Part shown: positions 50,353-58,778 of the stretch, piece after piece
Layout of the letters: every line of letters begins with the position of its first letter
Position numbering within the stretch: position 1 is the stretch's first letter
Assembly: GCF_001456955.1 (NCBI RefSeq)
Contig: NZ_KQ758470.1
Coordinates: forward strand, 62,001-126,000
DNA length: 64,000 nt
Reading direction: 5' to 3'
From: Microbacterium enclense
Lineage (GTDB): Bacteria > Actinomycetota > Actinomycetes > Actinomycetales > Microbacteriaceae
Made by a program: the position numbers and the translations under genes
Notes under the pieces: model-generated
Databases searched by the model: none
What the model was told of the DNA's origin: nothing
What the model saw: only the letters and a program-made list of their open reading frames with translations

Positions 50353-51411
50353 TCAGTACGCGCGGAGGTACTGCGCGGGAGCGGGATTGTCCGCCCCGAG
50401 GGCCGCGGCGGCGCGGAGGGCGTAGTGCGGGTCGCGCAACCACTCGCGGCCCGACATGATCGCGTCGGCGCGACCGTCGGCGAGGATCTGCTCGCCGAAC
50501 GTCGGGTCGTCGATCATGCCCACGGCACTGACGAGCAGACCGGTCTCGCGGCGGACGATGGCGGCGTGGTCCACCTGATATCCGGGGCCCGGGACGATGC
50601 GCTGCTCGGGCACGAGTCCACCGCTCGAAACGTCGATCAGATCGGCCCCGGCATCGGCGACGAGGCGTGCGGCCGCGACCGTGTCGGCGACGTCCCACCC
50701 GCCCTCGGCCGCGTCGGTGGCCGAGAAGCGCACGAAGACGGCCGCGTCACCCACAGCCTCGCGGACGGCCTCGGTCACGCGGACGAGGAGTCGCACACGG
50801 TTGTCGAACGACCCGCCGTACTCGTCGTCACGGTGATTGGTCAGCGGCGAGAGGAACTGGTGCAGCAGATAGCCGTGGGCGGCGTGCACCTCGATGACCT
50901 CGAAGCCGGCGGAGACGGCCCGCCGGGCGGCATCGGCGAAGTCGGACACCACCTTCTCGATGCCCTGCGCGTCGAGCGCGATCGGCTCGGCGAAGGCGTC
51001 GTAGGCGAGAGCCGAGGGCGCCACGGTGGTCCACCCGCCTGCGTCGCGCGGAACGGTGCCCCGCCCGCCGGTGAGCGGCGACGTGGTCGAGGCCTTGCGG
51101 CCTGCGTGGCTCAGCTGGACGCCCGCGACGGCGCCGCGCGAGCGGATCGCCGCGACGATCGGCGTCCACGCCTCGGCCTGCGCCTCGTTCCACAGCCCGG
51201 CGTCGTCGGGCGAGATGCGACCCTCGGGCGAGACGGCGCTCGCTTCGGCGATGACCAGGCCCGCCCCGCCGGCGGCGAACTGGGCGAGGTGCACGTGATG
51301 CCAGTCGTTCGGCACCCCGTCGACCGCGCTGTACTGACACATCGGCGACACCCAGAGTCGGTTGCGCAGCTCGATACCGCGGATGGAGAGGGGTGTGAAG
51401 AGGGCGCGCAT
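50353..51411 (-). CDS. Old-yellow-enzyme family NADH:flavin oxidoreductase (YqjM-like)
   Basis: A 352-residue FMN-binding TIM barrel. The N-terminus is LFTPLSIRGIELRNRLWVSPMCQYSA, where the Cys in SPMCQYSA is the thermophilic-like/YqjM class marker. QLSHAGRKAS, VIEVHAAHGYLLHQFLSP and DEYGGSFDNRVR are the conserved core. Such enzymes reduce activated alkenes with NADPH. The ATG at 51411 is 30 bp from the divergent nnrD start, and the two promoters overlap. Physiological substrate unknown. Confidence 0.92.
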   Translation of the reverse strand: MRALFTPLSIRGIELRNRLWVSPMCQYSAVDGVPNDWHHVHLAQFAAGGAGLVIAEASAVSPEGRISPDDAGLWNEAQAEAWTPIVAAIRSRGAVAGVQLSHAGRKASTTSPLTGGRGTVPRDAGGWTTVAPSALAYDAFAEPIALDAQGIEKVVSDFADAARRAVSAGFEVIEVHAAHGYLLHQFLSPLTNHRDDEYGGSFDNRVRLLVRVTEAVREAVGDAAVFVRFSATDAAEGGWDVADTVAAARLVADAGADLIDVSSGGLVPEQRIVPGPGYQVDHAAIVRRETGLLVSAVGMIDDPTFGEQILADGRADAIMSGREWLRDPHYALRAAAALGADNPAPAQYLRAY

Positions 51412-51428
51412 GGGGGACCTTTGCGTTC

Positions 51429-51434
51429 TAGGGT
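51429..51434 (+). promoter_or_regulatory. -10 box (TAGGGT) of nnrD
   Basis: It lies 6 nt before the ATG at 51441, overlapping a TAGAAC on the other strand that may serve the divergent oxidoreductase gene. Confidence 0.5.
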
Positions 51435-51440
51435 GTCGCC

Positions 51441-52295
51441 ATGACGGCGAAGGACTGGAGCGGGCTCGACGCCGCCCGCGTACTGCGGAGGCCAACGGCC
51501 GACGACGACAAGTATTCCCGCGGGGTCGTAGGGCTCCGCACCGGGTCGTCCCGCTACCCTGGCGCCGCTGTGCTCGGGGTCGAGGCCGCGTGGCGGACCG
51601 GCACGGGTATGGTGCGCTACCTCGGGCCCGAGCGCGCACAGGACCTCGTGCTGCAGCGCCGCCCCGAGACGGTGACCGCCGACGGACGCGTGCAGGCGTG
51701 GGTGATCGGATCGGGAACGGATGCCGCCGAGCGCGGTTCATCCGAGACGGCCGCGTTGCGCGGCATCCTGAATGCCGACGTGCCGGTCGTCGTCGACGCC
51801 GGGGCGCTGGATCTGGTGCCGGGGGCGTCGGCGCCGGTCATCGTGACCCCGCACGCGCGGGAGCTCACCCGGTTGCGCGAAGCGCTCGGCCTGAAGTCTG
51901 ACGATGCGCGCGACGACGACGCGAGGGAGGCCGTCGCTCGCGAGACGGCGGAGGCGTTCGGCGGGGTGGTGCTGTCGAAGGGGGCGGTGACCATCGTGGC
52001 GGCGCCGGGCGGGTGGAGTCGTCGCGTGTCGGCGGGGACGCCGTGGCTGGCCACGGCGGGGACGGGTGACGTGCTGGGCGGTGTGCTCGGGGCGATCACC
52101 GCCGGCGCGGTCGCGGCCGGGCGTACCGGGATGGACGACCTGGCGGCGTGCGCGGCGACCGCGGCGTGGGTGCATGGACGCGCCGGTTCGGTGGCATCCC
52201 TCTCTCGGGGCGGCGGCGGGCCGGTCGCCGCGCTCGACGTCGCGGAGGCGCTGCCGGGGGTGGTCGCCGCGCTTCTCGAGGACTCGATCGCGTAA
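51441..52295 (+). CDS. nnrD: ADP/ATP-dependent NAD(P)H-hydrate dehydratase
   Basis: A 284-residue ribokinase-like repair enzyme that returns hydrated NAD(P)H to its normal form. It has KYSRGVVGLRTGSSRYPGAAVLG at the N-terminus and VVVDAGALDLV, then TPHAREL. The signature is WLATAGTGDVLGGVLGAITAG, with the catalytic Asp in GTGD. There is no fused epimerase (NnrE) domain, so the partner activity must be elsewhere. It starts without a leader behind TAGGGT. Confidence 0.93.
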   Translation: MTAKDWSGLDAARVLRRPTADDDKYSRGVVGLRTGSSRYPGAAVLGVEAAWRTGTGMVRYLGPERAQDLVLQRRPETVTADGRVQAWVIGSGTDAAERGSSETAALRGILNADVPVVVDAGALDLVPGASAPVIVTPHARELTRLREALGLKSDDARDDDAREAVARETAEAFGGVVLSKGAVTIVAAPGGWSRRVSAGTPWLATAGTGDVLGGVLGAITAGAVAAGRTGMDDLAACAATAAWVHGRAGSVASLSRGGGGPVAALDVAEALPGVVAALLEDSIA

Positions 52296-52310
52296 CTTTC
52301 GGTCCCCGTC

Positions 52311-52339
52311 CGCCCGCCCTGGCGGGGGCGGGGCGGGCG
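52311..52339 (+). terminator. Possible terminator of nnrD
   Basis: Stem CGCCCGCC with GGCGGGCG, 13-nt loop, GC-only. Confidence 0.4.
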
Positions 52340-52368
52340 CTCGTCAGGGGCGCTCAGGGAGCGCCGCT

Positions 52369-52374
52369 TAGGAT
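52369..52374 (+). promoter_or_regulatory. -10 box (TAGGAT) of the GT87 gene
   Basis: It lies 6 nt before the GTG at 52381. Confidence 0.5.
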
Positions 52375-52380
52375 TGGCCG

Positions 52381-53688
52381 GTGCTGAGGCGTGTCATTCC
52401 CCTGTTGGTCGCGTTCGTCGCCGTGCACGTCGTCGTGGCCGTCCTGGGCTATCAACAGCCCAACGAGCCGATGGGCGATGTGTACCTGGTATACGAGCCG
52501 TGGTCGCGTTGCGCCCTCTTCGGCGGCGTCGATGTGACCTCGTGCACGCGCAGCGACACCTGGCAATGGCCCGGGATCACCGAGAAGTGGATCTACCCGC
52601 AGCTCGCGTTCCTGCCGATGACCTTCGCCTGGGTGTTCGCGTGGGCGATCAGCTACACGCCCGCGTGGGCGCTGACGGTGTCGCTGTTCAACCTCGTCGC
52701 CTTCCTCGTGCTGGTGGGCGACGCGCGTTCGCGGGGTCGTGTGATCGCGGCGTGGTTCTGGCTCGCGGCGATCCTGCTCATCGGCCCGGTCGGGATCTAC
52801 CGCATCGACGGCATCACCGTCCCCCTCGCGCTGCTCGGCGGAATCTGGATGCTGCGTCGCCCGTTCGTGGCATCCCTTCTCCTGTCGATCGCGGTGTGGA
52901 TGAAGGTGTGGCCCGCGGCCATCCTCGCTGCCGGTCTCGTGATCATCCGACGCCGGCTCGCGCTGGTCTGGGGCGCGGTGGCCGTCTCGCTCGCCACGAT
53001 CATCCCCGTCGTGGCGCTCGGCGGCGCCCCCTACGTCTTCGGCTTCGTCGGGGATCAGACCACGCGTGGCATCCAGATGGAGGCGCCGGTCGGCGGCCTC
53101 TACATGTTCCTCGCCGCCTTCTACGTGCCGGGCAGCGAGGTCTACTACGACGGTGACGTGCTGACCTTCCAGGTGACCGGACCGGGCGCCGAGCCGCTCA
53201 TCGCCGCGATGACGCCGATCATGCTTCTGGTCATGGCCGGCGTGGCCGCCGTCGGCGTATGGAAGCTCCGTCATGGCGCGACCTTCCTCGCCCTCTTCCC
53301 GCCGCTCTCGCTCGCGCTCGTGACGGCGTTCATCGCGCTGAACAAGGTGGGATCGCCGCAGTACTACGTCTGGCTGTTCGCCCCCGTCGCCCTGGGCCTG
53401 ATGCTCGATCGTCGGCGTTGGTACTCCTTCGCAGCCATGACGCTGGTGATCGCCGGGCTCACGCAGTGGATGTACCCGATGCTCTACGACGGTCTGATGG
53501 CGACGCATCCGAACCCGTTCCCGGTGGTCGTGCTCGAGCTGCGCAATCTTCTCGCCCTCGTGCTGCTGGTCTGGGCGATCGTGCGCGTCGTGAAGGCTCC
53601 GACCGGTCGCGTGCGTCCGCCCGCGGGCCTGCGCGAGATCGTGACGGGCCGACGCCCTGTCCCGCCGCGGGTTCCCGCGGGGCGCTGA
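52381..53688 (+). CDS. GT87-type polyprenol-phosphate-dependent glycosyltransferase
   Basis: A 435-residue protein with about ten membrane helices. Early in the chain, MGDVYLVYEPWSR carries the acidic pair expected at the catalytic loop after the first helix. EKWIYPQLAFLPM and GGIWMLRRPFVASLLLSIAVWMKVWPA match DUF2029/GT87 enzymes, which use lipid-linked mannose or arabinose in the actinobacterial envelope. Acceptor and donor are unknown. It stands alone between nnrD and the thiamine-binding-like gene. Confidence 0.82.
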   Translation: MLRRVIPLLVAFVAVHVVVAVLGYQQPNEPMGDVYLVYEPWSRCALFGGVDVTSCTRSDTWQWPGITEKWIYPQLAFLPMTFAWVFAWAISYTPAWALTVSLFNLVAFLVLVGDARSRGRVIAAWFWLAAILLIGPVGIYRIDGITVPLALLGGIWMLRRPFVASLLLSIAVWMKVWPAAILAAGLVIIRRRLALVWGAVAVSLATIIPVVALGGAPYVFGFVGDQTTRGIQMEAPVGGLYMFLAAFYVPGSEVYYDGDVLTFQVTGPGAEPLIAAMTPIMLLVMAGVAAVGVWKLRHGATFLALFPPLSLALVTAFIALNKVGSPQYYVWLFAPVALGLMLDRRRWYSFAAMTLVIAGLTQWMYPMLYDGLMATHPNPFPVVVLELRNLLALVLLVWAIVRVVKAPTGRVRPPAGLREIVTGRRPVPPRVPAGR

Positions 53689-53878
53689 CCTCGCGGGCGT
53701 GTCTCGCACACCCCGGTAGACGGGACGTTCCCGCGCCGCCGCGAGATCTCGGCGCGCGGCGGACCGGGTGTTCGCCGTCCGCCATGGGTTCAGGAGATCG
53801 CGGAGCGCGGGATCGTGCCCCCATGCTGCTGGCGAGACACGGATACCGACCGCGCTCGGCGCGGCGACGCGCGACACG

Positions 53879-53884
53879 TAGTCT
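53879..53884 (+). promoter_or_regulatory. -10 box (TAGTCT) of the MTH1187-family gene
   Basis: It lies 6 nt before the ATG at 53891. Confidence 0.5.
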
Positions 53885-53890
53885 CGGAAC

Positions 53891-54217
53891 ATGCTCATCG
53901 CTTTCTCGGTCGCTCCCTCCGGCATCGGTTCCGCCGCGGCGGAGAACCCCGACGGGTCGGTCCATGACGCGGTCGCGGCGGCGGTCGCCGTCGTGCGCGC
54001 ATCGGGCTTGCCGCACCGGACCACCTCGATGTTCACCGAGATCGAGGGGGAGTGGGACGAGGTGTTCGCCGTCGTCAAGGCGGCGACGGATGCCGTTCTG
54101 CCCTACGGATCGCGTGTGTCGCTGGTGCTCAAAGCCGACATCCGTCCGGGCCGCACGGGCGAGATGGACGGCAAAGTCGACCGGCTGGAACAGGCGCTGG
54201 AGCGCCGGACCGACTGA
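53891..54217 (+). CDS. MTH1187/YqgV-type thiamine-binding-like protein (DUF77)
   Basis: A 108-residue ferredoxin-like fold protein. FSVAPSGIGSAAAENPDGSVHDAVAAAV, HRTTSMFTEIEGEWDEVFAVVKAATDAV and VSLVLKADIRPG correspond to the three conserved blocks of the DUF77 family. Relatives bind thiamine or its precursor HMP. No thiamine genes are nearby, so the role is open. Confidence 0.85.
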   Translation: MLIAFSVAPSGIGSAAAENPDGSVHDAVAAAVAVVRASGLPHRTTSMFTEIEGEWDEVFAVVKAATDAVLPYGSRVSLVLKADIRPGRTGEMDGKVDRLEQALERRTD

Positions 54218-54322
54218 GCCCCGTTCAACCTCCGCCTCACGCCGTACGAGGGCGCTTCGCCTGTCGGTTTTCGACGATCGGTCGAGCGGCCCTCCGCCGA
54301 CGACGTGACCGGCACCGCATCG

Positions 54323-54748
54323 TCACGTGGCGGGCGGTTCGGTCCAGGCGCGCTTCGCTATGGCCGTGACGTCGGCGTCGATGCGGGCCATATCGCCGCG
54401 CAGCCGACTCTCGACGCTCTCCATATCGCCGCGCAGCCGACTCTCGACGCTCTCCATCTGCGCGGTGAGGCGCGCTTCGACGCTGTCGATCTTGGCGTTG
54501 AGTCCGGCTTCGACGCTTTCGATCCTGGCGTTGAGCGCCGTTCCGAGGCTATCGATGCGGTACCCCGTCGCCTGGAGCTCCGACATCGTCTCGAAGCGCA
54601 GCGCGTCTATCCGCGACTCCAGGCGGTCGGTGTTGGCCGTGATGACCTTCGAGAGCGAGCTCATGATGAGGTTCGTGCTGAACGTCATGCCGCCGAGCAC
54701 GGCGGCGGCGAAGGTGCCGATCAGCACCCAGACCTGTGGTTCCGTCAT
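54323..54748 (-). CDS. Membrane-anchored coiled-coil protein with internal repeats
   Basis: A 141-residue protein. One N-terminal membrane helix (VWVLIGTFAAAVLGGMTFSTNLIM) is followed by a coiled coil made of 11-residue repeats, for example ARIESVEAGLN, AKIDSVEARLT, AQMESVESRLR and two copies of GDMESVESRLR-type. It resembles small bacterial hemolysin-XhlA or apolipoprotein-like coiled coils. The ATG at 54748 is preferred because AAGGGA precedes it by 9 nt; ATG 54757 is possible. Function unknown. Confidence 0.75.
   Translation of the reverse strand: MTEPQVWVLIGTFAAAVLGGMTFSTNLIMSSLSKVITANTDRLESRIDALRFETMSELQATGYRIDSLGTALNARIESVEAGLNAKIDSVEARLTAQMESVESRLRGDMESVESRLRGDMARIDADVTAIAKRAWTEPPAT
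54388..54453. repeat. Exact 33-bp tandem duplication within the coiled-coil gene
   Basis: Two identical 33-bp units (54388-54420 and 54421-54453) encode one 11-residue coiled-coil repeat each. Confidence 0.9.
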
Positions 54749-54941
54749 CTCCGGCATCCCTTCATTGTGTGACGAGGAGTTCGAGAGTGCCACGCTCGGA
54801 GCGGGTGAAATCCGCCGATGTATCGGATCGGGGGAGAAGTCGTCGAGGTTGGTGGTGGGGAGGAACCGCGACACTCGGACGACGCCGACGTCTCCGGGCT
54901 GAGCGACGTCGAAACGATTCGGCCTCGACGGGCGTCCCCGC

Positions 54942-54947
54942 TACGAT
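54942..54947 (+). promoter_or_regulatory. -10 box (TACGAT) of the MFS gene
   Basis: It lies 6 nt before the GTG at 54954. Confidence 0.45.
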
Positions 54948-54953
54948 CGATGT

Positions 54954-56234
54954 GTGACCTCTTCGACGACCTCGAGAGGTGCGGCGATGCGGGCGCTCCT
55001 TTCTCTCGCCATCGGCAGTTTCGGCATCGGCATGACCGAGTTCGTGGTGATGGGCCTGCTGCCCAACATCGCCCGTGAACTCGTTCCGGGAGTCTGGGCC
55101 GCGTCTCCCGACGACGCCATCGCCCAGGCGGGCTGGCTCATCTCGCTCTACGCTCTCGGCGTCGTCGTGGGGGCGCCCACGATCGCCGGCTCCGTGGCGC
55201 GTTTCCCGCGCCACCGCGTGATGATCGTGCTGGCCGCCGCGCTGGCGTTCTTCACCCTCTTGACGGTCATCGCTCCGACGTTCGAGCTCGTCGCGGCATC
55301 CCGCTTCCTCGCCGGGCTCCCGCACGGTGCGTACTTCGGCATCGGTGCGCTCGTCGCCGCCGATGCCCTCGGACCCGGCAACCGCGCGAAGGGCGTCGCG
55401 TTCGTGCTCACGGGTCTGACCATCGCCAACGTCGTGGGCGTGCCGCTCGGCACCCTGCTCGGGCAGCAGGTCGGCTGGCGTGCGGCGTTCGCCGTCGTGA
55501 CCGGCATCTTCGTGCTCGCCACGATCTGCATCGCCCTGTTCGTGGCGAAGCACCCCGGCTCGCCCGGTCGACGGTTGCGCGACGAGCTGCGGGTGTTCCG
55601 CATCGCGCAGGTGTGGTTCGCGCTGGGGATCGGCGCCATCGGGTTCGGGGGCTTGTTCGCGATGTACAGCTACATCGCGCCCATGGTCACCGACATCGCC
55701 GGGCAGCCGGAATGGGCCGTCTCCGTCGTGCTCGTGATCATGGGCGTCGGAATGACGGTCGGCAACGTCGTGGGCGGCACCCTGGCCGACAAGAACCTGC
55801 GTTTCTGGCTGTACGTCGGGCTCATCGCGCTCGCGGCGGCATCGGTCGGCGCCGCCGCGACTTCGGGGTGGATCGTGAGCCTCGTGCTGTTCGCCTTCCT
55901 CGTCGCGTTCTGCGGCGCGGCGCTGAGTCCGGCGATCCAGACCCGTCTGATGGACGTCGCCGAAGACAACCAGTCGATCGCCGCGGCGCTGAATCACTCC
56001 GCGCTGAACATCGGCAACAGTCTCGGTGCGTTCCTCGGCGGCGTGGGAATCGCGGTGGGACTCGGGCTCGCAGCTCCCGCCTGGGTCGGCGCGGTGCTGG
56101 CCCTCGGCGGACTCGTCGTGGCCATCGTGTCGTATCGCAGCGAGTACCGCACCGGTCGGCACCCCGCGCACCGGATGCCGGCGGCCGAGGCCGCGCAGAC
56201 CGCGATCACCGGCTCGATCCCCACGCAGGGCTGA
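54954..56234 (+). CDS. Major facilitator superfamily exporter (DHA1/AraJ type)
   Basis: A 426-residue transporter with 12 predicted helices. It begins ALLSLAIGSFGIGMTEFVVMGLLPNIA, the typical first helix of AraJ/YdhP-type drug:H+ antiporters. The loop 2-3 pattern APTIAGSVARFPRHRVMI and RFLAGLPHGAYFGIGALVAADA are conserved. The cytoplasmic tail is Ala/Thr-rich. Substrate unknown; efflux of small metabolites or drugs is likely. No regulator gene is adjacent. Confidence 0.88.
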   Translation: MTSSTTSRGAAMRALLSLAIGSFGIGMTEFVVMGLLPNIARELVPGVWAASPDDAIAQAGWLISLYALGVVVGAPTIAGSVARFPRHRVMIVLAAALAFFTLLTVIAPTFELVAASRFLAGLPHGAYFGIGALVAADALGPGNRAKGVAFVLTGLTIANVVGVPLGTLLGQQVGWRAAFAVVTGIFVLATICIALFVAKHPGSPGRRLRDELRVFRIAQVWFALGIGAIGFGGLFAMYSYIAPMVTDIAGQPEWAVSVVLVIMGVGMTVGNVVGGTLADKNLRFWLYVGLIALAAASVGAAATSGWIVSLVLFAFLVAFCGAALSPAIQTRLMDVAEDNQSIAAALNHSALNIGNSLGAFLGGVGIAVGLGLAAPAWVGAVLALGGLVVAIVSYRSEYRTGRHPAHRMPAAEAAQTAITGSIPTQG

Positions 56235-56326
56235 CCGTCCGGTTCGGGGCGCCGGCTCACGCACCGTCGTGAGTCCGTGCCGCTCCGCCCGTCCGGCATG
56301 CGCCGCTCGTCGCGAGAGGGATGGGA

Positions 56327-56351
56327 GGGATGCCGCGGCGCCCGGCATCCC
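56327..56351. terminator. Bidirectional terminator between the MFS gene and metX
   Basis: A 9-bp stem GGGATGCCG with CGGCATCCC, 7-nt loop, between convergent genes. Confidence 0.75.
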
Positions 56352-56357
56352 GATCCG

Positions 56358-57563
56358 TCAGGCCGCGAACAGTCGGCGAAGATGCGCGGCGACGGCGGCG
56401 GTCTCGATGAGGAAGCCGTCGTGCCCGAAGTCGCTGGCGAGGACGACCGCCTCGTCGCCGTCGAGAGTCTGCGGGATGCCGCGCGCGATGCGGTGCTGCC
56501 CGTCGATCGGGAAGAGCCGGTCGCTGTCGATGCCGAGCACGAGCGTGGTGGCCGTGACGCGGGCGAGCGCGTCGTCGACGCCCTCCCGATCGCGGCCGAC
56601 GTCGTGCGAGTTCATCGCCTCGACGAGGGTGAGGTAGCTGTTGGCGTCGAAGCGACGGGTGAACTTGTTGCCGTGGAAGTCGAGGTAGCTCTCGACGGCG
56701 AACCGCCCGCCGCGGCCCAGGGGGCTCACGCCCGACTGCCAGGACCGCTGGAACCGCTGATTCAGCTCGGTGGGACTGCGGTAGTTGAGCAGCGCCATGC
56801 GGCGCGCGAGGGCGAGGCCGCGGTGCGGACCGTCGCCGTCACCGGCGTCGTAGTACTCGCCTCCCGCGAAGCGCGGGTCGACGCGAACGGTGTCGAGCTG
56901 CACCGAGTTCAGCGCGATCTGATCGGCGGTCGTGATCGGCGGAGCCGAGAGGGTCGCCGCTCGCGCGACGCGGTCGGGCAGCCCCACGGCCCACTCCAGA
57001 GCGTGCATTCCGCCCATCGATCCACCGACGACGGCGTACCACTGCGCGACACCGAGCGCATCGGCCAGCAGCGCCTGCGCCGCGACCTGGTCGCGAATCG
57101 TGAGGTACGGGAAACGCGATGCCCACTCGTACCCGTCGGGGGCGATGCTCGCCGGTCCGGTCGAGCCCTGGCATCCGCCGAGCATGTTGGGGGCGACCAC
57201 GAACCAGCGATCGGTGTCGATGGCTGCCCCCGGACCCACGAGGTCGCTCCACCATCCGGCCGTCGGGTGCCCCGGACCCGCAGCACCGCGCACGTGGCTG
57301 TCGCCGGTGAGGGCGTGCAGGATCAGCACCGCATTGTCGCGGGCGGGCGAGAGCTCGCCCCACGTCTCGTACGCGAGACGCACGTGCGGAAGGGACTCGC
57401 CGTTCTCGGTCGCGAACGAGCCGAAGGATGCGAACCGCCGGTCGCCCACGGGGTCGCCGTCGCGCCAGGCGCCGGTCGCGGGTGGGCGGCCGAGGAGGGA
57501 GCGGGCGTCGGCCTCCGTCACCGGGGCCGAGGGCACCGTGTCTTCGGAGATCTGCCAGTCCAT
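56358..57563 (-). CDS. metX: Homoserine O-acetyltransferase
   Basis: A 401-residue alpha/beta hydrolase-fold acyltransferase that activates homoserine for methionine synthesis. It has LAYETWGELSPARDNAVLILHALTGDSH, PNMLGGCQGSTGPAS (the GGCxGSTGP block), and the nucleophile Ser182 in VVGGSMGGMHALEW. Asp and His appear in VLGIDSDRLFPIDGQ and DFGHDGFLIE. The ATG at 57563 has GGGAG 10 nt upstream; another ATG three codons earlier is possible. The partner metY lies 1.2 kb away, with an SDR gene and repeats between. Confidence 0.95.
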   Translation of the reverse strand: MDWQISEDTVPSAPVTEADARSLLGRPPATGAWRDGDPVGDRRFASFGSFATENGESLPHVRLAYETWGELSPARDNAVLILHALTGDSHVRGAAGPGHPTAGWWSDLVGPGAAIDTDRWFVVAPNMLGGCQGSTGPASIAPDGYEWASRFPYLTIRDQVAAQALLADALGVAQWYAVVGGSMGGMHALEWAVGLPDRVARAATLSAPPITTADQIALNSVQLDTVRVDPRFAGGEYYDAGDGDGPHRGLALARRMALLNYRSPTELNQRFQRSWQSGVSPLGRGGRFAVESYLDFHGNKFTRRFDANSYLTLVEAMNSHDVGRDREGVDDALARVTATTLVLGIDSDRLFPIDGQHRIARGIPQTLDGDEAVVLASDFGHDGFLIETAAVAAHLRRLFAA

Positions 57564-57647
57564 GGCATCCATTCTCCCGGGTGCGGCGGGGGCGCTTCGG
57601 ACTGTTACGCCGATGTCCAGCCCCCAGGGGCCGATGGGTCGGGCGAT

Positions 57648-57653
57648 CAGAAT
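57648..57653 (+). promoter_or_regulatory. Possible -10 box (CAGAAT) of the SDR gene
   Basis: It lies 6 nt before the ATG at 57660; weaker match than the TANNNT boxes. Confidence 0.3.
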
Positions 57654-57659
57654 CGCGGC

Positions 57660-58358
57660 ATGGCGAACTTCCTCCTCATCGCGGCCTCGAGCGACATCGG
57701 CGGGGCGACGGCGACACGACTGCGCGACGCGGGGCATCGCGTCATCACCACGGCCCGCGACTCCTCCGTCATCGAGCCGGATTTCACCCTGGATGCCACC
57801 GACTTCGACGCCGTGGACCGCGTGGTTGGCGAGGCGGGAGAGCTCGACGGCATCGCGGTGTTCGCGGGCTCGATGCTGCTGAAGCCCGCGCACCTGACCT
57901 CGCGCGAGCAGTACGACGGTCTGATCGCTGCGTCGCTGACCACGGCGTTCGCCGCGGTGCGGGCGGCGGGATCGCACATGCGCGGCGGCGGTTCGGTGGT
58001 GCTGGTGTCGTCGGCGGCGGCGCTGGCGGGCCTGCCGAACCACGATGGCATCGCCGCGGCGAAGGCCGGTGTGATCGGATTGACGCTGTCGGCCGCGGCG
58101 AGCTATGCGGCGCACGGTCTGCGTGTGAACGCGGTGGCGCCCGGTCTCGTGCAGACACGGCTGACCGAGAAGCTGACGTCGACGGACATGTCGCGCAAGG
58201 TGTCGGAGGCGATGCATCCGCTCGGCCGGCTCGGAGAGCCCGACGATGTGGCGCGGGCGGTGGAGTTCCTGCTCGCGCCCGAGAATGCCTGGATGACCGG
58301 GCAGGTGATCGGCGTCGACGGCGGATTGGGGAGCCTCCGGCCGCGACAGAAGGTGTGA
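57660..58358 (+). CDS. Short-chain dehydrogenase/reductase-like protein lacking the catalytic Tyr
   Basis: A 232-residue Rossmann-fold SDR. The cofactor loop reads LLIAASSDIGGATATRL, a variant of TGxxxGIG. The Ser is kept in VVLVSSAAALAG. Where the YxxxK pair should be, the protein has NHDGIAAAKAGVIG: Lys is present, but Ile replaces Tyr. Other SDR features are normal (VNAVAPGLVQTRLTEKL, ENAWMTGQVIGVDGGLGSL). The gene lies between metX and metY on the opposite strand. It may be a non-catalytic or altered-mechanism SDR. Confidence 0.85.
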   Translation: MANFLLIAASSDIGGATATRLRDAGHRVITTARDSSVIEPDFTLDATDFDAVDRVVGEAGELDGIAVFAGSMLLKPAHLTSREQYDGLIAASLTTAFAAVRAAGSHMRGGGSVVLVSSAAALAGLPNHDGIAAAKAGVIGLTLSAAASYAAHGLRVNAVAPGLVQTRLTEKLTSTDMSRKVSEAMHPLGRLGEPDDVARAVEFLLAPENAWMTGQVIGVDGGLGSLRPRQKV

Positions 58359-58396
58359 CGCGCACGGAACGGGGGCGCACCCCGGGCGGCGGCGCG

Positions 58397-58722
58397 GGCA
58401 TGCCTGTGGGGAGGGCGATCAGCGGGGGGAGGATGCTGCAGTGCTGTTCGGTCCTCCCGCGTGAGGATCTCCTCCCGTCCCTGGTCTGCGGCGCGCGGGG
58501 CATGCCCGTGGGCACGTCCGCGGGGGAGGACTTTCGCGGAGGGGAGGATGCTGCGGTGCTGTTCGGTCCTCCCGTGTGAAGATCTCCTCCGGTACCAGGT
58601 CGGCGCCGGGCACGCCCGGGGGATATGGCCGCGGGGGAGGACTTTCAGGGGAGGGGAGGATGCTGCAGCGCTATTCGGTCCTCCCGCGTGAGGACTTCCT
58701 CCCGTCCGCGCGCATGCCTCGC
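58397..58722. repeat. Three direct repeats of about 113 bp with internal inverted repeats
   Basis: The 420-bp gap before metY contains no gene. GGGGAGGATGCTGC starts at 58426, 58541 and 58653, i.e. at 115- and 112-bp intervals. Each copy continues with a GTCCTCCC arm that pairs with GGGAGGA, and then GAGGA-CTCCTCC-type pairing. A partial fourth left half precedes the first copy. Confidence 0.85.
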
Positions 58723-58769
58723 CATGCGAGACGCCCCGATCCGGAAGAACCGGACCGGGGCGTCGCATG
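58723..58769. terminator. Terminator of metY
   Basis: Long stem from CATGCGAGACGCCCCG to CGGGGCGTCGCATG with inner CCGG pairs around AAGAA, 10 bp beyond the metY stop. Confidence 0.85.
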
Positions 58770-58778
58770 TGCGGCTGA

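Noticed and set aside
52840-52865. Second GGAAT-N18-GTT match
   Set aside because: It lies deep inside the GT87 coding sequence; one or two such matches are expected by chance in 64 kb.
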